From: Clostridiales bacterium
GTDB lineage: Bacteria > Bacillota > Clostridia > Saccharofermentanales > Saccharofermentanaceae
Assembly (NCBI GenBank): GCA_017554745.1
Contig: JAFZHS010000002.1
Coordinates: forward strand, 1 to 64,000
DNA: 64,000 nucleotides
Direction of reading: 5' to 3'
The translations under genes were made by a program, and so were the position numbers. This document shows positions 1 to 7,613 of this stretch, one piece after another. The notes under the pieces are model-generated. The model did not search any database, was not told where the DNA came from, and was given only the letters and a program-made list of their open reading frames with translations. Position 1 is the first letter of the stretch; each line of letters begins with the position of its first letter.

Positions 1-50
1 ACGAGTGATGGAGGTTTACCAAGCAGCATAAGTATTTTCGACTAAAACAA

Positions 51-77
51 AGACCGGATTTGATTCCGGTCTGTTTG
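51..77 (+). terminator. Hairpin, possible terminator of an upstream gene
   Basis: An 8-bp perfect inverted repeat (AGACCGGA at 51-58 and TCCGGTCT at 65-72) with a 6-nt loop is followed by only a short T stretch. It lies just after the last stop codon of any reading frame entering from the left edge, so it may end transcription of a gene outside the window. The weak U tract makes it the lesser of two neighbouring hairpins. Confidence 0.5.
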
Positions 78-100
78 CCATGCCTAAAATGCACCAAAGA

Positions 101-146
101 AAAACCTGCCAACAAACTCTTGATTTTTGTTAGCAGGTTTTATTTG
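101..146 (+). terminator. Rho-independent terminator
   Basis: A long inverted repeat pairs 101-116 (core AACCTGC..AACAAA) with 126-141 (TTTGTT..GCAGGTT), interrupted by one mismatch, and the right arm runs into TTTTATTTG. The left arm is preceded by an A-rich stretch, so it could act in both directions. It closes the transcription unit left of the window and insulates the TetR gene. Confidence 0.75.
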
Positions 147-323
147 TATTTATAAAATGTTTTGCGTAAAGTCTGCAACTCGAGGCGTTTTTGCTGAATT
201 TTCGAAAAATCATAGCAAATTTAAAACATTTATCTAACCAATCTTTAATACGCAATTAATAGTTTATTTGTATATTAATGGTATATTAAAAATATCAAAG
301 AATTCAGATAACAGGGTGCAGAC
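147..323. other. AT-rich intergenic region upstream of the TetR gene
   Basis: The stretch between the second terminator and the TetR start codon contains no convincing ORF. It is strongly AT-rich, holds the inverted repeat at 191-218 and a direct repeat of TATATTAA (271-278 and 282-289, 11 bp apart), and has -10-like hexamers near 271-287. No clean -35/-10 pair at standard spacing could be chosen. The ribosome binding site before 324 is weak. Confidence 0.5.
191..218. promoter_or_regulatory. Inverted repeat, candidate operator
   Basis: Arms TTGCT (191-195) and AGCAA (214-218) enclose a central palindrome TTTTCGAAAA (199-208), giving an imperfect 28-bp dyad upstream of the TetR-type regulator. 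TetR proteins bind such palindromes and commonly control their own gene, so this is a reasonable operator candidate. It is 106 bp from the start codon. Identification is inference from symmetry and position only. Confidence 0.35.
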
Positions 324-890
324 ATGAAAAAATCAACAGACATCAGAGTCGTCAAGACTCAGAAGGCGTTGCTATGCGCTTTGGATGAGCTCATCAAGAC
401 AAAGAAATTGTCGAACATCACGATTACTGAGCTCTGTACCAAGGCCAACATCAACCGCAACACTTTCTACTATCACTATAACAACATCTACGATCTGCTG
501 GCGGAATACAAGCAGCTCCTGATGAATGAATTCAGCAACGTTCTTGATGCCAACAGGCAGCGTCACTCAAGGACAGGCCTTGAGATCTGCAATATCATCT
601 ACCGTCATCCGAGCTTCATGAGCATTATTATCTCCCCTAACTGTGATCTCGACTATTTCGATGAGATCTTCGGTCTGGCTTCAGAAAAAGCCCGCATCTT
701 AATGGACAAGAATCACGAGATCAAGACCACCGAAGACAACCTCATTTGCACCTATTGCAATGCCGGCTCCATCGCCGTTGTCCGCGAATGGATCAAAGGC
801 GGCCTCAAAGAGTCCCCCGAAGAGATCGCAAACATCATTATCCAGGCTTCCCGCACGGGCCCGATACCTTTGCTGTTTCCGAATGAGTAA
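324..890 (+). CDS. TetR/AcrR family transcriptional regulator
   Basis: This 188-residue protein has a TetR N-terminal DNA-binding domain at about residues 10-57: a helix-turn-helix with TITELCTKANINRNTFYYHY matching the family signature. The C-terminal half looks like the TetR_C-type ligand domain of DhaS-like regulators (FYYHYNNIYDLL start; hydrophobic helices and a late REWI.GG stretch typical of that subgroup). It would be a cytoplasmic dimer binding a palindromic operator. The ligand is unknown. It stands alone between terminators and is not cotranscribed with the following acetyltransferase, so its target could be itself, the adjacent 986-2490 operon, or a distant gene. Start ATG follows a poor Shine-Dalgarno sequence. 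Family call is firm; regulated genes are not known. Confidence 0.9.
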   Translation: MKKSTDIRVVKTQKALLCALDELIKTKKLSNITITELCTKANINRNTFYYHYNNIYDLLAEYKQLLMNEFSNVLDANRQRHSRTGLEICNIIYRHPSFMSIIISPNCDLDYFDEIFGLASEKARILMDKNHEIKTTEDNLICTYCNAGSIAVVREWIKGGLKESPEEIANIIIQASRTGPIPLLFPNE

Positions 891-918
891 AGACTCACTC
901 CAATCAAGTTAATGTCTC

Positions 919-944
919 AGGCCCGGATCATCCGGGCCTTTTAT
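919..944 (+). terminator. Rho-independent terminator after the TetR gene
   Basis: A 9-bp perfect stem, AGGCCCGGA (919-927) with TCCGGGCCT (931-939), has a 3-nt loop and is followed by TTTTATTT. It lies 28 bp after the regulator stop codon and separates it from the acetyltransferase operon. Confidence 0.9.
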
Positions 945-968
945 TTCGCTATTAAATAATCAATACAT

Positions 969-979
969 TATGATAAAAT
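969..979 (+). promoter_or_regulatory. -10-like element just before the acetyltransferase
   Basis: TATGAT (969-974), within TATGATAAAAT, lies only 11 bp before the ATG at 986. If this is the -10 box, transcription would start near 981 and the mRNA would be almost leaderless. This agrees with the lack of a Shine-Dalgarno sequence before 986. No good -35 was found at 16-18 bp. Confidence 0.4.
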
Positions 980-985
980 CTTTTT

Positions 986-1525
986 ATGGTCTATGACGGA
1001 GTAATCAAAGGACGTTTTGTCGAGTTAAAGAGCATCACATTGGATGATGCTCAATTTTCGTATGACATCCGCGCTGATGAGAAAAACCGTGACACCGTCG
1101 GTGTTGTTGCAAAGTCACTCGAAGAGCAGATCAACTATCTCAAGTGGCAGATCAATGAGCCTGATGACTACTACTTTGTAGTCTTTAACAGAAAGGGCGA
1201 AAAGATCGGCCTCATAGGTCTTTATGACATTCAGGGCGATACGGCCGAGATCGGCCGCGAAGTAAGCTACGGCAATTGCGTCGAAGTCATCGAGAGCGAG
1301 ATCTTAGTCGAAGATTTTGCGATGGATGTGCTGGGTTTGAAAAAGCTTCGCTCCGTCATATATGCCAATAACACCAAGCACTTAAATAATCAGAAGCATG
1401 CTGGAGCAAAGCCGGTCAAGAAAGTAATCAGAAGCGGCGTTGAAAGCTATTACTTTGAAACGGTCTTATCGAAAGACACTCCAACGCGTAGAAAACTGGC
1501 TAAAGTAGGAGATGATTTCATTTGA
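986..1525 (+). CDS. GNAT family N-acetyltransferase
   Basis: A 179-residue GNAT-fold acetyltransferase resembling the RimJ/RimL-like Acetyltransf_3 group. The start (KGRFVELKSITLDD) is typical, a beta-strand block around residues 60-90 (FVVFNRKGEKIGLIGLYDI) forms the core, and YANNTKHLNNQKHAGAK (about 123-139) corresponds to the acetyl-CoA-binding motif B region with the usual Asn-rich turn. Similar small GNATs acetylate amino groups of nucleotide-activated sugars in surface glycan loci (PseH-type), and the next gene is a glycosyltransferase. That role is therefore plausible but not shown. Its TGA overlaps the TTG start of the next gene. No ribosome binding site is visible, and a -10-like box sits immediately upstream. 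Confidence 0.8.
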   Translation: MVYDGVIKGRFVELKSITLDDAQFSYDIRADEKNRDTVGVVAKSLEEQINYLKWQINEPDDYYFVVFNRKGEKIGLIGLYDIQGDTAEIGREVSYGNCVEVIESEILVEDFAMDVLGLKKLRSVIYANNTKHLNNQKHAGAKPVKKVIRSGVESYYFETVLSKDTPTRRKLAKVGDDFI

Positions 1526-2490
1526 AGAAGCGACTTATCAGTTTTGTTATTCCCTGCTACCGCTCTGAAAAAACTATCAGAGGCGTAGTTGAGGAGATCT
1601 TAGCACTCCACAAGCTCCACGAAGATGATGATTATGAGATCATCCTTGTAAGTGATGCTTCTCCTGATAATGTCTGGGATGAGATCGTAAAGCTTAGTCA
1701 GGATTACCCTATAGTAAAGGGTTTTGAATTGGCCAAAAATTCCGGTCAGCATGCTGCTTTGATCGCAGGCTATAAATACACAAAAGGTGATATTGTCGTT
1801 TCCTTAGATGATGACGGTCAGATAGCTGTCGAAGATACTTATAAGATCATTGACCATATGTATGAAGGCAAAGGATATGACGTCGTTTACGGAAAATACC
1901 ATGTAAAGAAGCACAGTTTCTTCAGGAATTTAGGTTCAAAAATGGCCGGTTGGATGAGTGTCCATCTTATCGGAGTTCCTAAAAAACTGGGCGGAAGCAG
2001 TTTCTTTGCAGCTAAGCGCTTTATTATTGACGAGATGGTTAAATACACCAATTCATACGTTTATCTTCCGGGACTTGTTTTCAGAAGCACTAAAAACGTT
2101 GATGCAGTATTTGTTAATCACAGAGCCAGAGAGATCGGTGAATCCAATTATTCTTTCATACGTCTCTTTTCGTTATGGGTTAACGGTGCTACCACATTTT
2201 CAGTTAAGCCATTGAGAGTAGCAACTTTTCTTGGATGTATTTCCGCTTTTGCCGGTGTAGTCTTCAGCATAGTTTTAGTTATAAGGAAACTCCTTAATCC
2301 CGATATGCAGGCAGGATGGGCATCTCAGATGTGCGTTACCCTTGTAATGTGCGGTACGATCCTTCTGCTCTTGGGAGTTGTTGGTGAATATGTAGGCCGA
2401 ATTTATATGAGCGAGAACCATTCGCCTCAATATGTTATAAGGCAACATACTGAATCAGAAACAGATACTAATACCGGTTCAGAAGATTAA
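1522..2490 (+). CDS. Membrane-anchored family 2 glycosyltransferase (DPM1/GtrB-like)
   Basis: This 322-residue protein has an N-terminal GT-A domain: PCYRSEKTI near residue 11, DASPDN near 47, and the metal-binding VSLDDDGQ near 93-100. Two C-terminal transmembrane helices (about 231-253 and 270-292) follow. The arrangement is that of GtrB/ArnC-type polyprenyl-phosphate glycosyltransferases, which load a sugar onto undecaprenyl phosphate at the inner membrane face. The start is TTG at 1522, supported by AGGAG at 1507-1511 and a TTGA overlap with the upstream stop, so translation is coupled to the acetyltransferase. It may pair with a GT-C enzyme such as those at 12540-16308, but this is inference. 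It converges on the minus-strand gene with a single intervening base. Confidence 0.88.
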   Translation: MKKRLISFVIPCYRSEKTIRGVVEEILALHKLHEDDDYEIILVSDASPDNVWDEIVKLSQDYPIVKGFELAKNSGQHAALIAGYKYTKGDIVVSLDDDGQIAVEDTYKIIDHMYEGKGYDVVYGKYHVKKHSFFRNLGSKMAGWMSVHLIGVPKKLGGSSFFAAKRFIIDEMVKYTNSYVYLPGLVFRSTKNVDAVFVNHRAREIGESNYSFIRLFSLWVNGATTFSVKPLRVATFLGCISAFAGVVFSIVLVIRKLLNPDMQAGWASQMCVTLVMCGTILLLLGVVGEYVGRIYMSENHSPQYVIRQHTESETDTNTGSED

Positions 2491-2491
2491 G

Positions 2492-3223
2492 TCAATTCTT
2501 ACTATCTTTACCTCTATATCGTTCAGGCATTACATTAACAGACAGCATATCACTTATACTGCCGGCTTCACCATGTCCCGGGAAAACTATTTCTACTGAA
2601 GATGACATACCCTTCAACATAGGATAGTCCTTATCCCAAAACTTTGCTGTGCTTCCTCCAATAAAACGTGTTGTGGTCGGAATGTTAAGCAATGTATCAC
2701 CTGAAAAGAGATATTTGCCGTCGAGCAATGCTATAAGGCTGTCATTGGAATGTCCAAAACAGCGGATCAGTTCAAAACTGTGATTGCACCAAGCAAATTC
2801 CATATTCTCATCAAAAGTCATATCTGCCGGTTCACAAGTAAATGTTCCAATGCGGGCAACCATCGAGCTGATATCTGCTTCTATCCCTTTATTCTGATAA
2901 TAAAATGTCAGGAAAGCCTCTGCAGCAGATGACATATTACGGTAAATGCTTCCAATGTTTACACTGCATTCGGAGGTAGCAATAACTCGCACGTCATGCT
3001 TAATGCTTCTCAGTTTGTTAAGTCCGCATATATGATCGAAATGGCTGTGGGTCAGAATTACATCGATTTGATCTACTGCATTAATTGCTTCAAATAAATC
3101 CGCAGAATCCACAGGATCAATGACCAAAGCTTTGTTTTCTTCCAACACCAGATAAGTATTAGTATCAATAATATCCCATGTATACCTTTGTATCTTGAGA
3201 TTCTGATCTGTAACTAAATCCAT
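2492..3223 (-). CDS. Metallo-beta-lactamase-fold hydrolase
   Basis: A 243-residue protein of the glyoxalase II/metallo-beta-lactamase superfamily. The metal-binding signature HSHFDH is at residues 59-64, followed by FGHSNDS, SGDTLL and FPGHGE, which supply the remaining metal ligands. It is the last gene of an acyl-carrier-protein operon, so it may be a thioesterase or deacylase releasing or proof-reading acyl intermediates. That is inferred from context, since the fold covers many hydrolases. The start ATG directly abuts the TAA of the upstream gene and has GGAG at proper spacing. No terminator follows because the convergent plus-strand gene ends one base away. Confidence 0.85.
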   Translation of the reverse strand: MDLVTDQNLKIQRYTWDIIDTNTYLVLEENKALVIDPVDSADLFEAINAVDQIDVILTHSHFDHICGLNKLRSIKHDVRVIATSECSVNIGSIYRNMSSAAEAFLTFYYQNKGIEADISSMVARIGTFTCEPADMTFDENMEFAWCNHSFELIRCFGHSNDSLIALLDGKYLFSGDTLLNIPTTTRFIGGSTAKFWDKDYPMLKGMSSSVEIVFPGHGEAGSISDMLSVNVMPERYRGKDSKN

Positions 3224-3988
3224 TTATATCTCCAAGCGATAAACAATATTCCACATACCGTCATGGCTCATTCCGTATTTCTGATGGAATTTCATCGATG
3301 CAATATTGTTCTCTTCCACCCATGAATACAGATACTGTCCGCCATTTTGAACGTATTTATTAAGTTCGGACAAAAGCATCGCATGAATAACACTCTTCTC
3401 TGCCCTGTTAATTACCTGATTAATATAGAACTTCTTAGGCATTACATCGATCTGCAATAACGCATCTATTTGCCGCTCTTTATGTATGATCACCTTTTTA
3501 TCTTTAATGCATTCAGCAAGTTCATCATCATAAAGCAAATGACTGACTTCGGTTTTAAACGTATCCCACAACAAGCAGTTTATCTCATGGACGTCAGTTA
3601 AATCAGCGTACTCACCAATTGAATCATTCCTATAAACAGTCAAAAGCGGATCCTCTAAAACGCTTCTGCAATCCTTATTGACCATTCTCTTTAATCTGGC
3701 AACAGTTACTGCTCTTTCAGAAACAAATTCTTCAGGCAGCTTAGTCATGTATTCGAAAAAATAAGTTCCTTTATCCAATTGATTGAACAGGCTTCCGAGA
3801 ATCTCTGTCTGTTTAACAAAGAAATAGATTCTGTTGACTCCGTGGTCTTCAGAAATAACGATAAAAGAATCATCAGCTTCAAAAAATCCGGATGCAGAAT
3901 TAAGCACATCCATAGAATAACAATTGGTTATATAACGATGAGATCTGGCAAACAAAGCCTTCTCGATGACAGTATTCTTATCAATCAT
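3224..3988 (-). CDS. GNAT-fold acyltransferase-like protein
   Basis: A 254-residue protein whose last third resembles GNAT enzymes: a helix AEKSVIHAMLLSELNKYV, then YSWVEENNIASMKFHQKYGM, the usual N..A..F..K.G motif contacting the CoA or acyl-carrier cofactor. The N-terminal 130 residues match nothing I recognise and may be a degenerate first GNAT repeat. In an operon producing an acyl group on ACP, it is the best local candidate for moving that group onto an acceptor such as a 4-amino-sugar. This is inference. It sits 7 bp after the KAS III gene. The AAGGA before its ATG is unusually close, and the hairpin at 4001-4019 lies just upstream. Confidence 0.65.
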   Translation of the reverse strand: MIDKNTVIEKALFARSHRYITNCYSMDVLNSASGFFEADDSFIVISEDHGVNRIYFFVKQTEILGSLFNQLDKGTYFFEYMTKLPEEFVSERAVTVARLKRMVNKDCRSVLEDPLLTVYRNDSIGEYADLTDVHEINCLLWDTFKTEVSHLLYDDELAECIKDKKVIIHKERQIDALLQIDVMPKKFYINQVINRAEKSVIHAMLLSELNKYVQNGGQYLYSWVEENNIASMKFHQKYGMSHDGMWNIVYRLEI

Positions 3989-3995
3989 TTCCTTA

Positions 3996-5060
3996 TTAAA
4001 GATCTGATTCTATCAGATCACAATGATCTAATTTGCCGATATTCATAATCATAACGCCCCAGGCAAGGCCTGAACCAAACGCTGAAAGACAGCACTTATT
4101 ATCTTTATTAATCAGACTCTCTTTGCAATTAAGAATTGCAGTCATAGGAATCGATGCACCGCTGGGATTGCCAAAATTCTCAACAAGATTCATAGGAAGT
4201 TTATCTTGAGGTAATCCGGCTTTCTCTGCAAGCTTCTGCAACATAAAACGGTTAGGCTGATGGAAAAGGAACCAATCGAAATCATTAACCGTGAGACTTT
4301 CTCTCTTAAACGCATTTTCTAACATCGGAGGAACTTCAACCTGAACGAAATTAAAGACTTCGCTTCCATCCATAGCTATATTGTCTAATGATCTGAGATT
4401 GCCGTCACCCTGATCAACCATTATTCCCGTTTCCTGATTGCTTGGCATCCTGAAAGCGCCTGCAGGTATGATCAAGGCCTTTCCCCTGCTTCCGTCAGTA
4501 TGCATTTCATAATAGATCTCGTCATCGCCACCATTTTCAAGAACAGTGATAGTAGCACCGTCGCCTATTAACGGATAATCATTTCGATCTTGCTTAGAAA
4601 CCTTATGACTTAAAACATCGCCATTGATCAGGACAATCTTCTTATCAGTATGTTCAAGCAGCATAAATGACTGCATTAAGCCTACAAGGAACCCGCAGCA
4701 CCCTTGGGCAATATCAAAACACAAGACATCAGTATCCAAGCCGCATTTATCATGAACAATATTACTTATATGCGGAACAAAGTGATCAGGACAAAGCGTT
4801 ACGGTAATAACGGCTCCGATCTCTTCCTTTTTTATCCAATTGTTCTCAAGCATATAGCGGAGACCGTAAACAGCAAAATCAGAGACCGTAGAAGTATCTT
4901 TAGCGAGCCTGTGACGGTCATAACCCATGATCTTTTTCAGTCTCATTGTCTGCTTTGGCGGAAAGGAATAATTACTTACTTCATCATCAAAAAGGCCTAC
5001 CGTCTCCGGAAGGATACCAAGCATAGAAGTAATCCTCTTCCCGCGGAACTTGGTTATCAT
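3996..5060 (-). CDS. 3-oxoacyl-ACP synthase III-like ketosynthase
   Basis: A 354-residue thiolase-fold enzyme of the KAS III (FabH-like) group with an apparently complete triad: Cys121 in DIAQGCCGF, His267 in LFHQPN and Asn298 in FGNPSGAS. FabH condenses a starter thioester with malonyl-ACP, but relatives in secondary and glycan-tailoring loci also transfer acyl groups to N or O acceptors. The ATG overlaps the TGA of the upstream ACP gene (ATGA), with GGGGGA in front, so enzyme and ACP are translationally coupled. A second KAS III lies at 8648-9712, and the two are clearly diverged. It is unlikely to be housekeeping FabH because no fabD, fabF, fabZ or acc genes are near. Confidence 0.88.
   Translation of the reverse strand: MITKFRGKRITSMLGILPETVGLFDDEVSNYSFPPKQTMRLKKIMGYDRHRLAKDTSTVSDFAVYGLRYMLENNWIKKEEIGAVITVTLCPDHFVPHISNIVHDKCGLDTDVLCFDIAQGCCGFLVGLMQSFMLLEHTDKKIVLINGDVLSHKVSKQDRNDYPLIGDGATITVLENGGDDEIYYEMHTDGSRGKALIIPAGAFRMPSNQETGIMVDQGDGNLRSLDNIAMDGSEVFNFVQVEVPPMLENAFKRESLTVNDFDWFLFHQPNRFMLQKLAEKAGLPQDKLPMNLVENFGNPSGASIPMTAILNCKESLINKDNKCCLSAFGSGLAWGVMIMNIGKLDHCDLIESDL
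4001..4019. repeat. Perfect hairpin over the KAS III 3' end
   Basis: GATCTGAT (4001-4008) and ATCAGATC (4012-4019) form an 8-bp perfect stem with a 3-nt loop inside the last codons of the KAS III gene, about 13 bp before the next start codon. On the transcribed strand it is followed by TTTAATAAGG. It could lower or couple translation of the downstream acyltransferase or protect an mRNA end. It is not a strong terminator. Confidence 0.5.
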
Positions 5061-5293
5061 TCAGCTTTTCCCCCGGATTTTATAACCAGATTCACTATAG
5101 AATCAACCGAAGAAAAATTCTCAGGAACTATATCGAGGCCATCGATCGAAATACCGTATTTCTCTTCCAGCATGCTGATAAGAGTAATGATGTCAAACGA
5201 ATCCAAAAGGCCGTCCATTACAAAGTCTTCACTATCGTTAAAATCAAATTCGGGCTTGATCTCTTCAAGCATATTCAAAATGTCGCTGTTCAT
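5057..5293 (-). CDS. Acyl carrier protein
   Basis: A 78-residue phosphopantetheine carrier protein. The attachment serine is Ser32 in GLLDSFDIITL, followed by an amphipathic helix and a DIVPENFSSVDSIV segment typical of carrier proteins. The reading frame also opens at an ATG six bases upstream (5299), but that codon touches the GGAGG sequence. The ATG at 5293 has GGAGG at 8-nt spacing and is the better start. It lies between the adenylation enzyme and KAS III genes with near-overlaps on both sides, so it presumably carries the adenylated substrate (DltA/DltC-like pairing) or the ketosynthase product. A second ACP is at 8412-8630. Confidence 0.88.
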   Translation of the reverse strand: MNSDILNMLEEIKPEFDFNDSEDFVMDGLLDSFDIITLISMLEEKYGISIDGLDIVPENFSSVDSIVNLVIKSGGKAE

Positions 5294-5295
5294 TC

Positions 5296-6831
5296 TCATT
5301 CCTCCGGATTATTAGCTTTATTCTTAAGTGTAAGTCTGTCTATTTTTCCGTTCGTATTCCTGGGCAGTTCATCCATTTTTATATAGACAGACGGAATCAT
5401 GTATGAAGGAAAAACTTTACTCAAAGCTGTTCGGAAATCCTTTTCCGTTAACTCGGAACCGTTCTGATAGTAAAGCACGATTTCCTTCCTTTCATACTGA
5501 TATACAGCACAGCAATAATCTACAAGCTTAAGATCATTCTCAATGACATGTTCTATCTCGCCAAGCTCAATACGATAACCCATATGCTTAATAAGACTGT
5601 CTTTACGTCCCTTAAACATAATATTTCCGTCTTCTCTCATATAAGCCATATCACCGGTGCGATATATCGTTTCAGGATAAGACGTATTAAGCGGATTCTG
5701 CGTAAAAGCAGATGCCGTCTTCTCGGGATTATTGTAATAACCCATTGCCAAGGAAGTGCCTCTGACACAAAGTTCACCTTCTTCACCTATCCCGCATTTC
5801 TCATTGTCGTCATTGAGAAGCAAGACATCAGTATTATGATACGGAATACCGATAGGCAAAGGCTCTGACTCATTCGGACGTTCTTCAACAACGTAATAAG
5901 TACAATCCAAAGTAATCTCAATGGGGCCATAAAGGTTAGCAAACACAGTGTCAGGAAGCTTATCGTACCAAACAAGGAATTGCTTGGTCGGGAAAACTTC
6001 GCCTGCGAACCAAACGAGTTTTAAATCAGGTAAAGCAATCTTATCAAGCAAGCCCATGTTAGCAATATTAACCATAATCGAAGGCACCCAGAAAATGAAG
6101 TTAACATGGTTATCTGCCAGTTTTTCCAATAAACGTGCCGGGAATGCCGCTAACATAGCATCAAGCAGCACGATCTGAGAACCATTGCACATCAACATGC
6201 AAAGCTCAAAATCAAAAATGTCGAAAACGATTGGAGAAAGCGAACCTAAGATCTCAGAACCGTCGAAATTGAAACGTTCATTCGATACGGCCATAAAATC
6301 GAAAAAGCTCCTGTGATTCAACACAACGCCCTTTGGTGTGCCTGTAGAGCCCGAAGTGTTTATAAGGCAAAACGGATCCGTATCGATCAACATCCTTCTT
6401 CGAGATAACAAAGCAGTTTCGTCAACTATAATGCTATCAAAATCGACCTCATCAATAATGACGACAGGGACTTCAATATCACTTAAAACCTTGGAAAACT
6501 TTTTGCTCGTAATAACAGCCGCAGGCTTAACAAGGTCAAAAATATTCTTAATACGCTCATGAGGTGTCTTAACATCCAAATTCATAAACGGATTAGAAGA
6601 ATACATAATACCAATATCAGCAATTACCGCATTTATCTCTTTGGGCAAAAAAACAGCAATCGGTGTGTTAACAGTTGCGCCTGTAATATCCATCAGAAGA
6701 GAACCGACTTTCTGAGCCTGTTCCTTTAATTCTCTGAAACTAATCTCGCTATCATTATGCCTTACCGCGATCGAATCAGACTTGTTATCAATCGTATATT
6801 CAAAACAATCAAGCAAATGAGTTTTTACCAT
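5296..6831 (-). CDS. Amino-acid-type adenylation enzyme (DltA-like)
   Basis: A 511-residue ANL-superfamily adenylate-forming enzyme. Visible core motifs: NTSGSTGTPKG (158-168, phosphate loop), NLYGPIE (299-305), YRTGD (390-394), GRKDSLIKHMGYRIELGEIE (408-427) and PRNTNGKIDR (490-499, catalytic Lys496). The A4 region reads VFDIFDFE with Asp204 where amino-acid-activating domains keep the aspartate that binds the substrate alpha-amino group. An amino acid substrate is therefore likelier than a fatty acid. The length fits free-standing DltA-type ligases that charge a separate carrier protein, and the ACP gene follows directly. No DltB or DltD homologue is present, so classical D-alanylation of teichoic acid is not supported here. 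Confidence 0.82.
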   Translation of the reverse strand: MVKTHLLDCFEYTIDNKSDSIAVRHNDSEISFRELKEQAQKVGSLLMDITGATVNTPIAVFLPKEINAVIADIGIMYSSNPFMNLDVKTPHERIKNIFDLVKPAAVITSKKFSKVLSDIEVPVVIIDEVDFDSIIVDETALLSRRRMLIDTDPFCLINTSGSTGTPKGVVLNHRSFFDFMAVSNERFNFDGSEILGSLSPIVFDIFDFELCMLMCNGSQIVLLDAMLAAFPARLLEKLADNHVNFIFWVPSIMVNIANMGLLDKIALPDLKLVWFAGEVFPTKQFLVWYDKLPDTVFANLYGPIEITLDCTYYVVEERPNESEPLPIGIPYHNTDVLLLNDDNEKCGIGEEGELCVRGTSLAMGYYNNPEKTASAFTQNPLNTSYPETIYRTGDMAYMREDGNIMFKGRKDSLIKHMGYRIELGEIEHVIENDLKLVDYCCAVYQYERKEIVLYYQNGSELTEKDFRTALSKVFPSYMIPSVYIKMDELPRNTNGKIDRLTLKNKANNPEE

Positions 6832-6849
6832 CGCAACTGCACCTTATAA

Positions 6850-7593
6850 CTATCTGTTCCTTTCAGTAATATCAATAGTTCTTCCGCCATCAACAACAAA
6901 CTGCTGACCTGTGATCCATTTAGAATTATCAGATAATAAAAACTCAACTGTCGGAGCAATATCAGCCGGCGTACCGATACCAAGAGGATAATTCATTTCG
7001 AATTGCTTCTTAACGTTCTCGTCAGAAAACAGATCCTTTGTCATTTCCGTAATCATTCCGCCGGGCAATACAGAATTAACTCTTACATTAGGTGCGAGCT
7101 CAATTGCAAGATTACGCATCAATCCATCCAATGCTGATTTGGAAGAACCATAAACACTGAAAGCCGCAGCGCCGCGATTGCTTATATTACTGGAAATAAA
7201 AACAACTGACTTAAGATTTTTGCCATTGGTCTTTCTCGATGTAAGGACTTTTGTAATAAGCTCTGGAGCAAAGACATTCGTAGCAAAAGTATCATAAAGA
7301 CTTTTTGAATCAGCGCTGCGAAGAGGCATCATTTTCATGAGTCCGGCACAATGGACAAAAGAAACGATACTGACTTCAGCACCTTTAATCCACGTTGAAA
7401 GATCTTCTTCCAAAGTATCGGTCTTAGTCAGGTCATATGGCCAAATCAAAACATCGTTTTTGCATAACGCCTTAGTCTCAGCCAATCTTTCTTCATTTCT
7501 GCCGTTAATAATCAAATTATAAGAACCGGAAAGATAAACTGCCAATTCCCTTCCAACACCCGATGAAGCTCCTGTCAGAAACAAATAATCCAT
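6850..7593 (-). CDS. SDR family oxidoreductase (FabG-like)
   Basis: A 247-residue short-chain dehydrogenase/reductase. The NAD(P)-binding GASSGVGREL motif is near residues 8-17, serines 134-135 and the Tyr148-x3-Lys152 pair (VYGSSK) complete the active site, and the C-terminus has the FabG-like GGRTIDI ending after VDGG. It probably reduces a 3-oxoacyl-thioester made by one of the KAS III enzymes, or a keto-sugar. Context favours acyl-ACP chemistry. It is one of three SDRs in the operon; all keep their catalytic residues, which suggests different substrates. A GGGGGAG ribosome binding site precedes the ATG. Confidence 0.87.
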   Translation of the reverse strand: MDYLFLTGASSGVGRELAVYLSGSYNLIINGRNEERLAETKALCKNDVLIWPYDLTKTDTLEEDLSTWIKGAEVSIVSFVHCAGLMKMMPLRSADSKSLYDTFATNVFAPELITKVLTSRKTNGKNLKSVVFISSNISNRGAAAFSVYGSSKSALDGLMRNLAIELAPNVRVNSVLPGGMITEMTKDLFSDENVKKQFEMNYPLGIGTPADIAPTVEFLLSDNSKWITGQQFVVDGGRTIDITERNR

Positions 7594-7613
7594 ACCTGTA
7601 ACTCCCCCATGAT

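Noticed and set aside
1..45. Possible C-terminal tail of a gene entering from the left edge
   Set aside because: Two frames remain open from base 1 (stops at 29-31 and 43-45) and nothing distinguishes them. The terminators that follow suggest a gene ends here, but no product can be named.
5057..5299. ATG at 5299 as the ACP start
   Set aside because: GGAGG directly abuts this codon, leaving no spacing. The ATG at 5293 has ideal spacing and leaves the carrier domain complete.
5057..6831. Classical dlt operon (D-alanylation of teichoic acid)
   Set aside because: A DltA-like enzyme and a carrier are present, but no MBOAT DltB or DltD gene is near, and KAS III and SDR genes surround them instead.
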